A DNA stretch of 17,951 nucleotides, taken from positions 1 through 17,951 of the forward strand of contig JAKEFN010000038.1 of assembly GCA_022616085.1 (NCBI GenBank), in the 5' to 3' direction. The notes beneath the pieces were generated by a model that saw only the letters and a program-made list of their open reading frames with translations, made no database searches and was not told where the DNA came from. The stretch is from a bacterium (lineage in GTDB: Bacteria; Patescibacteriota; Minisyncoccia; Phycocordibacterales; JAKEFN01). A program made the position numbers and the translations under genes. How positions within the stretch are numbered: the stretch's first letter is position 1; the number at the start of each line of letters is the position of its first letter. Shown one piece after another: positions 7,005 to 14,409 of the stretch.

Positions 7005-9083
7005 TTAAGGTGTGCCCGCTGGAGGATTTCCGGATGCATATGGATTCTTCGACTTATTCGGTGATTGGGACTGCTGCGACGGCAGAGGGTTCATATGGAT
7101 TGCACCGGCCCAAAGGTCTCTATCACGACTCGTCCGTATATAATCCTCTATTTCAGGACGACGATCAGAATCCTTTAAAATCTTGTCTACAATGGCCACG
7201 CGCCGATCATAGTCAATCTCTGAATTTTTCATAAGACTCAAGAGTGACGAGCTTGGTAGTCGTGCAAGAAGCATAGCAATACGTTTGTCGCTGTCCATAT
7301 TGGCAAATACACTGTGGTCAACATGCTCAAATGAATTCCGTACTTTCTGATTCTGCAGAATTTTGTCCGCCCATTCCTGTTTTTCTTTGCCAGTCTTGGC
7401 GATAAAGCCCGCTTCATTCATACCTGCAAGCTCCTTCTCAATCTCCTGCGCCGCGACAACCCCGCGCCCTTCCGGCGTTTCCTTAAGCCGCTTGAATGCC
7501 TCGACATCGGCGGGAGCGCGGCTCTTGGATATCCGCGCCACTTCCCGCCGCATCCATGCCTTATCTTCCGGCGCTCCGCTCATGCGCGCTTTCTGGAACT
7601 GATTTAGGGTTTTAGCCGCTTTTTCTTCCATGCTTTTCGCGTATTCGCCGCCGTGTTTCATGAGGGTCGGCTTGACCGAGACGCCGGTAAGCGTTTGGCT
7701 TGCGGCAAGAGCGCCCATGCCGGAGACCGCACCGCCGGCAAGAGCGCCGCCCATTGTGCCGACGACCTTACCCACCCCCTTAAAAGCTCCGTACCCAGCT
7801 CTTCCGAACTTTGATGTCGGCTGATAGCGGGCTATTTTTGCCATCGTGGACGACTGCCCTACTTTCGCGCGCGCATATCCTCCTCCGTAACGCGCCAAGG
7901 CGATTCCGGCGCCGATGCCGAAAGCAAGCCCTTTGGTGCCGAGCTTCGCCATTGCCTGCGTCGCATGCCCCGCAAGAGAGCGCGTTGCGGCGAGCGAAGC
8001 GATGAGAAAGCCGATCATCATGACAAAAGAAAAAATAATGTGAACATTTTGCGGATCCGGACTGCTGGAAACCAAATTCTTGATTGCTTCCCCGAAATGA
8101 GGACTCCCCGAAGGCGCGCCGATGCCGTCCCCAAAATTCTCTTTTGCGCTGAATCCGCCAAGAAATCGAGAAAGCACGAACATAAGAAAAAGGAATACGG
8201 GGGCGATGAGCGATTCGTTTATAAGCATGCTCCAGTAGCGGGAGGCATAGCTTCTAACCCCGGGAAGGAGAAACGCGACAAACCCGAAAGGAGATAGCAT
8301 GAGAAGAAACGCGAGCGTAATGGTGCGCCCGATAAAAATCATCGCCATGGAAAGAAAGACAAAACCCGCGATTGCAAAAAAGACGGCGGCCATCGAAGCG
8401 ATTGCGATCATTTCTTCGGACGTCGCGCCCGCAACATCCTTGAGCGTCTGGATTTTCATTGCGTCCCCCCATATATATGCGATTCCCTTGCTGAAGTCGC
8501 CGACTCTCAAACATTCGTCTTCAAGACAGATATTTTGATAAAACGTTCCGCCGGCGACATTGGTAACATCAATGATGAGGCCGGAGATGAAAAAACTGAA
8601 ATTGACAAGAAACGCGACAACAATAGTCTGGGCGAGAAGCGCCCGCGTATTATGTCCGGACACGTTAAGAACGGTTGTCGCCGCAATATAGAGAAGAATA
8701 AAAATAAAGAAGAGGTTTGCAAGGTTGCGAAACTGCCCCCACCCGAATTTAACAAAATTGAGATCGTTCCCCCCATCGACAAGCGCCCCGATGTTGAGAG
8801 AAAAATAGACGGCGTAATCGAGAACCCAACCGGAAATAAGGGCAAACTGGAGCGCGAGGTCCGCAACCTCGCTTGCCATCCACGCAATGCCGTCTACAAT
8901 CCATCCGCCCACCGTATCAGTAACCGCACCTGCGACACGATTCGCTACGGCTGTGAAAGGATTAAGCTGCGCATGCGCGCTATACGGCGCGGCAAACGAT
9001 ATAATTATTACAGCAACGCAAAACAAAGCAAACGCTTTTTTATGCTCTTTTTTAATGTGCCCGTTGAAAAAATTTTTAAACAT
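7005..9083 (-). CDS. TrbL/VirB6-like polytopic channel protein
   Basis: This 692-residue protein starts at the ATG at 9083 (MFKNFFNGHIKKEHKK); the frame extends upstream to a TTG, but no credible start lies there. Residues 1-38 look like a signal peptide ending YSAHA before QLNPF. Hydrophobic segments follow at about 75-98, 120-139, 150-172, 224-252, 255-275, 290-309 and 347-366, matching the multi-helix core of TrbL/VirB6 proteins that form the inner-membrane channel. A cysteine pair (CLEDEC, about 186-191) lies in an external loop. After about residue 380 come a Gly/Ala-rich stretch and roughly 300 charged, soluble residues, a large C-terminal domain common in lineage-specific variants. It follows the 357-aa exported protein by 57 bp. 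The membrane part is clear; family assignment rests on layout and context. Confidence 0.85.
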   Translation of the reverse strand: MFKNFFNGHIKKEHKKAFALFCVAVIIISFAAPYSAHAQLNPFTAVANRVAGAVTDTVGGWIVDGIAWMASEVADLALQFALISGWVLDYAVYFSLNIGALVDGGNDLNFVKFGWGQFRNLANLFFIFILLYIAATTVLNVSGHNTRALLAQTIVVAFLVNFSFFISGLIIDVTNVAGGTFYQNICLEDECLRVGDFSKGIAYIWGDAMKIQTLKDVAGATSEEMIAIASMAAVFFAIAGFVFLSMAMIFIGRTITLAFLLMLSPFGFVAFLLPGVRSYASRYWSMLINESLIAPVFLFLMFVLSRFLGGFSAKENFGDGIGAPSGSPHFGEAIKNLVSSSPDPQNVHIIFSFVMMIGFLIASLAATRSLAGHATQAMAKLGTKGLAFGIGAGIALARYGGGYARAKVGQSSTMAKIARYQPTSKFGRAGYGAFKGVGKVVGTMGGALAGGAVSGMGALAASQTLTGVSVKPTLMKHGGEYAKSMEEKAAKTLNQFQKARMSGAPEDKAWMRREVARISKSRAPADVEAFKRLKETPEGRGVVAAQEIEKELAGMNEAGFIAKTGKEKQEWADKILQNQKVRNSFEHVDHSVFANMDSDKRIAMLLARLPSSSLLSLMKNSEIDYDRRVAIVDKILKDSDRRPEIEDYIRTSRDRDLWAGAIHMNPLPSQQSQSPNKSKNPYASGNPPAGTP

Positions 9084-9140
9084 GATAGCGATTACTATTT
9101 GCAATGAGCGAAAATTGCGGCAAAAATTCAATAAATATTT

Positions 9141-10214
9141 CTATCCCGGAAGAATCGGCGGACCGGGCGGCAGAGGCGGGCCAGAATCGACGGGGCAATC
9201 GGGATCATTCGGAATACTGGGATCGCAAAAACCGTCAAAGCCAGGAGTTCCGGGAACCTGCGGCCCCGATGGAGCGGGCGGAAGCGGTGATCCTGGGGGC
9301 GGAGTTGCCGGCGGAGGAGAACCAGGATAAAAAGGTTCAAGAGAACCTCCGCTCAAATTCCGAAGACCGTCAACCGCAAGACTTGAGAAAAGGGAGGAGA
9401 TGAACCCGCCAACCAAATCGGCTATGGTTTCTGAAAATTCATCCGCGGCTATAAGCGTCTCTGCCTGCGCCCCAAAATGGGTCTGCAAGAGGTCTTTCGC
9501 CGCACTGCCGGGGGTGATATTTCTCCAGAATACGCACCCGCCGTCCGTCTGCTCGACGCATTCTTTACGGTTAATGAAACCGTCGTTTGCGAGAAGCTCT
9601 TCGCTTCTATGCTTGATCTCGAGATCAAGATCTTTAATCATGGAATCAGCGGCGCGCAAAGTGGCATCTAGGGGGTTATTTATGCCGCGCGTAGACGCCA
9701 TAAGACCCCGAGAGCCGCCCCCGCAGTCCCAGTCCTGCATAAAGCAGTCCCAGTCCGGAACGCCGTCATATACTTCATCCAGAGGCGTGTAATAAGACTC
9801 GGTAAAATATGCCTGTAAATCGTGCTCCCATGGAGTCTGAAATTCGGGAATTTTATCTTGGATGAAAATGTTCGCGATCTCATCCATATATTTGCCGTAA
9901 AAAATATTCGGTTCGGGAAGATACAAGGACTCGCCCCCTCCGTCAAGCCAGCCGGTATTTACCCACTCCACTTGGATTTCCTGAATAATATTCAAGGCAA
10001 AAAGTTTCGCTGTCCAGGCGAGAATGTCCATAAGAAGTTCTTTCAGATCAAACGGCACATCCTCGATAACGATGACCGGCACGACGGGCGACAAGAAGCT
10101 AAGCGCATATGCCCGGTTCGCCAACCCCAAAATACCGCCGAACAAAAAAAACATAAGCGCCAAGCCAACGACGATTTTTTTGCTGGCTTTATTTCTAAAA
10201 ATGTGCAAAAACAT
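9141..10214 (-). CDS. Exported cysteine-paired protein with Pro/Gly-rich tail
   Basis: This 357-residue protein starts at the ATG at 10214 (MFLHIFRNKASKK), 19 bp after the previous stop. Earlier in-frame ATGs would run into the upstream gene. Residues 1-37 form a signal peptide or anchor ending in RAYA before LSFLSP. The body is mostly helical and acidic. It carries close cysteine pairs: C-x6-C in DWDCFMQDWDC, C-x7-C in ECVEQTDGGC, and C-x9-C in FCDPSIPNDPDC. These suggest disulfides outside the membrane. The last 65-70 residues are dominated by Pro and Gly (PPPATPPPGSPLPPAP and similar). Similar exported proteins next to TrbL in CPR loci have no assigned function that I know. It could be a periplasmic scaffold or surface spike; this is inferred. 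Confidence 0.8.
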   Translation of the reverse strand: MFLHIFRNKASKKIVVGLALMFFLFGGILGLANRAYALSFLSPVVPVIVIEDVPFDLKELLMDILAWTAKLFALNIIQEIQVEWVNTGWLDGGGESLYLPEPNIFYGKYMDEIANIFIQDKIPEFQTPWEHDLQAYFTESYYTPLDEVYDGVPDWDCFMQDWDCGGGSRGLMASTRGINNPLDATLRAADSMIKDLDLEIKHRSEELLANDGFINRKECVEQTDGGCVFWRNITPGSAAKDLLQTHFGAQAETLIAADEFSETIADLVGGFISSLFSSLAVDGLRNLSGGSLEPFYPGSPPPATPPPGSPLPPAPSGPQVPGTPGFDGFCDPSIPNDPDCPVDSGPPLPPGPPILPG

Positions 10215-10233
10215 TGTTTTAGGCGTTAAAAAA

Positions 10234-11118
10234 CTATTCTTCCATCCGATTCGCCGCAAATATATATGCCGGCTCTCCTTTCTTAAAATGAACATTCTTC
10301 TCATCAAAATATATACTCATGATGCGAAGGGATTCCTCGATACGCTCGTGTTCTTGGTTGTAATAAAGAAGAACCGAAAGAAATTGCTGTAAATCGGCAA
10401 CACTCCCGCCGAAAGACGCTTGCGCAAGGATGCGAGAAGTGTTATGAAAAGCATTTGTAAGCGTCATGTGGGCGTCCTGAAGGATCTCCGGAACTTCCAT
10501 GGAGAGAAGCTCTTCGGTCCGCGTTTCGTATTTTTGCGCCGCGCGAGGAATACCTTGATTTCCGGTATCATTTTCGCTTGCCATCTCTTGAATCAAAAAA
10601 AGTTCGTGGCCCTCCGTCACGGCAAAGTGGTCATATACGATTTCCGCAATCCGATTTCCGTATTCCGCGACAAACGAGGGGGTAATATCAGAGTCGCCCA
10701 TAAGAACAAGCCGCGAACCGTCAAGCTCGTCCTCGTAAGCAGAGGGGGGGAGCTTCTCCATGAGGGTGCCGATAATTTTTTCTTTATCCGCATCAATGAT
10801 CGATGAAAGCTCTTCAGGAGAAAGAGAAGCGATAAGCGACTTCTGGCTTTCTGGCAAATTTGAGAAGGCTTTTTTGAATTCCGACAATCCCGCCGCTTCA
10901 ACAGTGCCGCTTTGTCCCCCAATCGATATCCTCTCCGGAGAGACGCTCGGTCCAGTTTGGTCGTGAGAAATATCCACATTGATACCGCGCTCGGACACCC
11001 CTCCGCCTTCAAAATCTTTTTCAGAAGAACCGGCAAATACGAAAACGGCCCCGACGAGTATAACCGCGAGTAACATAAATATCACAATATGCGCGCTCGG
11101 TAGATAAGACTGTTGCAC
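10234..11118 (-). CDS. Single-pass membrane protein with external helical domain, first gene of secretion-like operon
   Basis: This 294-residue protein uses a GTG start at 11118 (MQQSYLPSAHIVIF), because the next ATG at residue 15 would fall inside the membrane helix. Residues 9-30 form one transmembrane segment, followed by a flexible Gly/Ser-rich stretch to about residue 75. The rest is helical and acidic, with EFKKAFSNLPESQKSL, then a SPEELSSIIDADKEKIIGTL helix. A long helical bundle ends NRMEE. No cysteine pairs and no enzyme motif are visible. It lies directly behind a TGCTATACT promoter and 19 bp before the cysteine-paired exported gene, so it opens the operon. The family is unrecognised; a structural component anchored in the membrane with its bulk outside is the likely reading. 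Confidence 0.78.
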   Translation of the reverse strand: MQQSYLPSAHIVIFMLLAVILVGAVFVFAGSSEKDFEGGGVSERGINVDISHDQTGPSVSPERISIGGQSGTVEAAGLSEFKKAFSNLPESQKSLIASLSPEELSSIIDADKEKIIGTLMEKLPPSAYEDELDGSRLVLMGDSDITPSFVAEYGNRIAEIVYDHFAVTEGHELFLIQEMASENDTGNQGIPRAAQKYETRTEELLSMEVPEILQDAHMTLTNAFHNTSRILAQASFGGSVADLQQFLSVLLYYNQEHERIEESLRIMSIYFDEKNVHFKKGEPAYIFAANRMEE

Positions 11119-11150
11119 AGCGATTCAAAGCGTTACATCGCTCTAGAAAT

Positions 11151-11159
11151 AGTATAGCA
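11151..11159 (-). promoter_or_regulatory. Extended -10 promoter of the secretion-like operon
   Basis: The minus strand reads TGCTATACT, an extended -10 with one mismatch to TGnTATAAT, 32 nt upstream of the GTG at 11118. It lies in the 60-bp gap after ksgA. No strong -35 lies 17 bp upstream, which extended -10 promoters tolerate. Read-through from ksgA is also possible because no terminator hairpin is seen in the gap. Confidence 0.5.
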
Positions 11160-11178
11160 AATGAACACCTCTCGAGCC

Positions 11179-11988
11179 CTATTCCGCTTGTGGATAATTG
11201 GCAACGCCGGCAAGACAAAACCAATCTTTGGTTTCGAGATTTTCCGCGCGGGCATTCCCTTCAACGCCACACGCCGCGAACGCGCCCTCCCAGTGTTTTT
11301 TCTCTCGAGAAGAGCCGGAAAGATTTCCGATAAGAAGCTTCCGCTTGTGCGAAAAACCTTTTCTAACTAAGTCAAAAAAAATATCTTCCGAAATTTTTTC
11401 AAAGTTATTCGAAGAAATATGGCGGACGGCGATAACCGCCGAATCGACGCGCGGAGGAGGATTGAAGCTTCCGCGAAGAACGGTGCGGGCATAGTGCGGC
11501 TCTCCGAACGCCTTGACCGAAATGGAGAGTATGCTTTCTTTGCCGTTTTTTGCCAGAATCCGCTCTGCAACTTCTTTCTGCACCATGAGGCATACGTGTT
11601 TTGGGAGCCTCTCTCTGTTAAAAAAACGCCGAATTATGCGGCCGGTGATGTTATAGGGAATGTTGCCGGCGAGAATATATGCTCCGGGCTTAAGATTCGA
11701 AGAAAGAAGATCAAATGACAAAATATCCCCATGCATAAGCGTCAAACGTTTTTTCCGTATATCATTTTTAAATATCTCCCCAAGCTCTTCGTAGAGCCGA
11801 TCGTCTTTCTCGACTGCAACGACCCGTTTCGCTTGGGAAAGAAGCTCGCGCGTGAGAATGCCCGTGCCCGGGCCGATTTCGAGCACGATATCGCGGCCAG
11901 TCACCTCTCCCGCGCGAACGATGCTCTCCGCTATTGCAGGGGAAGTGAGAAAATGCTGGCCGAGAGATTTCTTTGCTTTATGTTTCAT
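11179..11988 (-). CDS. ksgA: 16S rRNA (adenine-N6,N6) dimethyltransferase KsgA/RsmA
   Basis: This 269-residue enzyme dimethylates two adjacent adenines near the 3' end of 16S rRNA using S-adenosylmethionine, a late step of small-subunit maturation. It begins MKHKAKKSLGQHFLTSP, the classic KsgA opening. The SAM-binding motif EIGPGTG is at 37-43, an acidic VVAVEKD strand is at about 56-62, GDI is near 87-89, and the catalytic NIPYNITG is at 109-116. SFNPPPRVDSAV follows, typical of the family. The length is normal. The ATG at 11988 overlaps the end of the helicase gene by 11 bp (stop TAA of the helicase at 11978-11980), so the two are translationally coupled. The frame is open further upstream but has no family similarity there. 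The assignment is firm. Confidence 0.96.
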   Translation of the reverse strand: MKHKAKKSLGQHFLTSPAIAESIVRAGEVTGRDIVLEIGPGTGILTRELLSQAKRVVAVEKDDRLYEELGEIFKNDIRKKRLTLMHGDILSFDLLSSNLKPGAYILAGNIPYNITGRIIRRFFNRERLPKHVCLMVQKEVAERILAKNGKESILSISVKAFGEPHYARTVLRGSFNPPPRVDSAVIAVRHISSNNFEKISEDIFFDLVRKGFSHKRKLLIGNLSGSSREKKHWEGAFAACGVEGNARAENLETKDWFCLAGVANYPQAE

Positions 11989-13876
11989 AGTCCATAAGCT
12001 CTTCCGATATGTCCGACAAAAACTCCGATGGCGCGTTCGCTCGCTTCGAGCCGAAAATAGTCCGCGTGCTTGCAAACGTAAGATATACGCGTCTCGCGGC
12101 GCGCGTGAGCGCGACATAGAAAAGCCGCCGCTCTTCCTCGGCGCGGTCGACAGAGCCGTCTCCGCCGAATCCGAACGAATCGTGCGGAAAAAGCCCTTGC
12201 TCGAGACCCGTAATAAAAACATGCCCGAATTCAAGCCCTTTTGACGCATGAACAGTCATGAGCTTCACCGCCTCGCCGCCTTTTCGGAGGTCATCCTGGT
12301 CGGACGCAAGCGCGGCATCCGAGAGAAAAGCGGCAAGCGCCTCCTCGCGGGGGTAGGAATCGTATTTTGCCGCGACCGTTACGAGCTCCTCGAGGTTTTC
12401 GAGCCGCTCGCGCTCTTCTTCGTTCTCTTTCCTATACATGCCGAGTATGCCGCTCCGCCTAAGCGCAAAGCGGGTGATGGCGGATGGCGGCTCTTTTTCG
12501 AGCATGGTTCCGATATCCGAAAGTATTTTCTCGAACTCGGTTATTTTTTCGCGCGTCCGCGCCGGTAGCGAGCCGAAGCCGCCTGCAAGCACTTTTTCCA
12601 ACGTTGTCTTTCCGATTCCGCGCGGAGGAACGTTGATGATGCGGCCAAAATCAAGAATGTTTTCTCTATTCTGCGCCGCGCGTATAAATGAAAGTGCGTC
12701 TTTTATTTCTCTTCGTTCAAAAAACCGCGTGCCGATAAGCTCATACGGCACGTTGTTCGAAAGCATGGCTTCCTCGAGCGCGCGCGATTGGAAATTCGCC
12801 CGAAAAAGGACGGCAATATTCCCGCGCGCGCCTTTTTTAATATTTTTTATTTTCTCCGCAACATATTCCGCCTCCTCTGTTTCATCATACGCGCCGAAAA
12901 GCGATATTTTTTCGCCTTCCGCGCCACGAGTAAACAAATTCTTCTCTTTGCGCAGAGTGTTCTTTTTTATAATTTCATTTGCGGCGGAAAGAATGGTCCG
13001 GGTCGATCGGTAATTTTCTTCAAGAAGCACGGTTTTTGCATTTTTATAATCTTTTTCAAAATTCAAGATATTGCGTATATTCGCGCCGCGCCAACTGTAA
13101 ATATTTTGGTCCGCATCGCCGACAACGCAAATATTTCCGTGACCATCCGCCAAAAGCCGCGCGAGCTCGTATTGGGCGGTATTAGTATCTTGATATTCGT
13201 CAATATGAATATATTTGAAACGGTTCCGATATCGCTCCCGCACATCGCCGTGCTCTTTGAGAAGCAAAACTGCGCGGAGGAGAAGATCGTCAAAATCAAG
13301 CGATTTTGTTTTGGCAAGCAATGCTTCGTATTCCGCCCATACGCGGGAGACAATTGCTGGAAAATATTCTCCGCGAGCTTGTTCCGCATACGTTCGGCAG
13401 TCAATAAGCTCTCCTTTTTCACGGGATATCGCCCCCTGAATGCGGGACGGGGCGAACTGTTTGGGATCAAGGTTCTCGCTTTTGACCGCTTTTTTGATAA
13501 GCGAGAGCGAGTCTCCTTTGTCGAGTATGGTGAAATTCCGCGGCGAGCCGATGCGCTCTCCGTCGTTTCGGAGAATAAATGCTCCAAGCGCGTGGAAAGT
13601 CGCCACAAACGGGCGCGAGCTGTATGGAGCGTCCCTTCTTTCGAGCATTTCTGCCACCCGCTCCTGCATTTCTCCCGCCGCCTTGTTGGTAAATGTAATG
13701 GCAAGAATATTCTCCGGCGCGACCCCGTTTTCTATAAGCCGCGCGATACGATGGACAAGCGTCTTTGTCTTTCCCGCCCCCGCTCCGGCGACAATAAGAA
13801 GCGCGCCGTCCAAATGTCCTGCCGCCTCCCGTTGGCGATCGTTGAGCCCGTCTTTTTTGCTGCTCCCTTCATCCAT
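11978..13876 (-). CDS. pcrA: UvrD/PcrA-type superfamily 1 DNA helicase
   Basis: This 632-residue helicase unwinds DNA 3' to 5' in excision and mismatch repair and replication restart. All SF1 motifs are visible. The Q motif is LNDRQREAA (about 11-19) and Walker A is AGAGAGKTKTL (30-40). They are followed by ITFTNKAAGEM, Walker B IHIDEYQDTN, motif III VVGDADQNIYSWRGA, motif IV EENYRSTRTIL, motif V TVHASKGLEFGHVF and motif VI RRLFYVALTRAARRVYL. At 632 residues it is about 90 shorter than E. coli UvrD. It ends about 40 residues after motif VI, so the C-terminal tail that recruits RNA polymerase or repair partners in PcrA/UvrD is missing. The start is the ATG at 13876, placed 6 nt after a perfect TATAAT. 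The choice between UvrD, PcrA and Rep is by convention. Confidence 0.95.
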   Translation of the reverse strand: MDEGSSKKDGLNDRQREAAGHLDGALLIVAGAGAGKTKTLVHRIARLIENGVAPENILAITFTNKAAGEMQERVAEMLERRDAPYSSRPFVATFHALGAFILRNDGERIGSPRNFTILDKGDSLSLIKKAVKSENLDPKQFAPSRIQGAISREKGELIDCRTYAEQARGEYFPAIVSRVWAEYEALLAKTKSLDFDDLLLRAVLLLKEHGDVRERYRNRFKYIHIDEYQDTNTAQYELARLLADGHGNICVVGDADQNIYSWRGANIRNILNFEKDYKNAKTVLLEENYRSTRTILSAANEIIKKNTLRKEKNLFTRGAEGEKISLFGAYDETEEAEYVAEKIKNIKKGARGNIAVLFRANFQSRALEEAMLSNNVPYELIGTRFFERREIKDALSFIRAAQNRENILDFGRIINVPPRGIGKTTLEKVLAGGFGSLPARTREKITEFEKILSDIGTMLEKEPPSAITRFALRRSGILGMYRKENEEERERLENLEELVTVAAKYDSYPREEALAAFLSDAALASDQDDLRKGGEAVKLMTVHASKGLEFGHVFITGLEQGLFPHDSFGFGGDGSVDRAEEERRLFYVALTRAARRVYLTFASTRTIFGSKRANAPSEFLSDISEELMDYET

Positions 13877-13882
13877 TCAGAC

Positions 13883-13888
13883 ATTATA
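13883..13888 (-). promoter_or_regulatory. -10 element TATAAT, leaderless geometry for the helicase gene
   Basis: A perfect minus-strand TATAAT is followed by exactly six bases (GTCTGA) and then the ATG at 13876. Transcription normally begins about seven bases after the hexamer, so the mRNA would start at or beside the A of the start codon. There is no convincing -35 and no Shine-Dalgarno site. The same spacing is found at the metalloprotease gene. Confidence 0.5.
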
Positions 13889-13953
13889 CATGGATGAACG
13901 GAAACAGAGAAAAAATGGCTTGAAAAAAGGTTTTTTTGTCGGCCAATTTTCGC

Positions 13954-13982
13954 TTGACAAAACGCTCAATTTCGTATAGAAT
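13954..13982 (+). promoter_or_regulatory. Near-consensus sigma-70 promoter of the small secreted-protein gene
   Basis: A perfect -35 TTGACA (13954-13959), a 17-bp spacer and a -10 TAGAAT (13977-13982, five of six matches) point rightward. Transcription is expected near 13989, about 30 nt before the ATG at 14019. A GAGGTG Shine-Dalgarno site at 14009-14014 stands four bases before that ATG. This is the best-formed expression signal in the window together with the promoter at 16494-16522. Confidence 0.82.
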
Positions 13983-14018
13983 TATATATAAATCGGACTT
14001 CAATAAAAGAGGTGAAAG

Positions 14019-14381
14019 ATGAAAAAAGCAATTCCGCTTTTTCTTGTTTTTGGTATAGTTCTCGCCGCTCCGGCGGCAAAAGCGGCCCAGTGGTGGGAAA
14101 TTTTGGGTGGGGTCGCCGCCGGGGATTATGTGTATTCCCGGATAACAGGGGTGTCTCCAATCGAGACAATCTTGAGAGGAGGATACAGGTACAGCCAGCC
14201 AGCAGCGCTCTATCTGCCGAGGTACACACCCCCACAGATAATATATTATTATATTCAACCACCAAATTGTGGCACCGACACCCCCGGCTCCCACAGGGGA
14301 GCATTGCACCATCACGGAAAGGATGGTGAACGGGAGGTAGCAGGAAGCTTACAGAACCTGCCGGCAATACTAGTTTTTTAA
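14019..14381 (+). CDS. Small secreted protein, second half probably frameshifted
   Basis: This frame of 120 codons has a strong promoter, a GAGGTG ribosome site and a terminator, so it is certainly a gene. Residues 1-22 are a signal peptide (MKKAIPLFLVFGIVLAAPAA, then KA). The mature start is AQWWEILGGVAAGDYVYSRI, a Gly-rich segment like small glycine-zipper surface proteins, followed by Tyr/Pro-rich LPRYTPPQIIYYYIQPP. After about residue 81 the frame turns into unlikely sequence (GSHRGALHHHGKDGE). The next frame, open from 14242 to 14337, instead reads VAPTPPAPTGEHCTITERMV then NGR, a TAG at 14338-14340, and QEAYRTCRQY. That resembles the Cys-x-GR-x-Tyr-x-Cys endings of such proteins. I infer a one-base frameshift near 14245-14275 plus a nonsense codon, from gene decay or sequencing error. 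Confidence 0.7.
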   Translation: MKKAIPLFLVFGIVLAAPAAKAAQWWEILGGVAAGDYVYSRITGVSPIETILRGGYRYSQPAALYLPRYTPPQIIYYYIQPPNCGTDTPGSHRGALHHHGKDGEREVAGSLQNLPAILVF

Positions 14382-14409
14382 ACTCTGGACAAGGATGTCC
14401 AGAGTTTTT
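14381..14409 (+). terminator. Intrinsic terminator after the small secreted-protein gene
   Basis: AACTCTGGACA (14381-14391) and TGTCCAGAGTT (14396-14406) form a perfect 11-bp stem with an AGGA loop, extendable by one A-T pair, followed by TTT. It overlaps the stop codon of the plus-strand gene and abuts the stop of the converging alpha/beta hydrolase gene, so it may act in both directions. The plus-strand U run is the better one. Confidence 0.85.

Noticed and set aside
8535..9107. 190-codon plus-strand frame
   Set aside because: Antisense to the TrbL-like membrane region, which has clear hydrophobic periodicity on the minus strand.
12788..13897. A 369-codon open frame on the plus strand opposite the helicase gene
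   Set aside because: The minus strand carries all SF1 helicase motifs across this span. The plus-strand translation has no recognisable domain and unnatural composition.
14338..14373. Recoding of TAG as an amino acid in the small secreted protein
   Set aside because: Other genes in the window end at TAG normally, for example the 294-aa protein and the metalloprotease, so a genome-wide reassignment is unlikely; a lesion is simpler.
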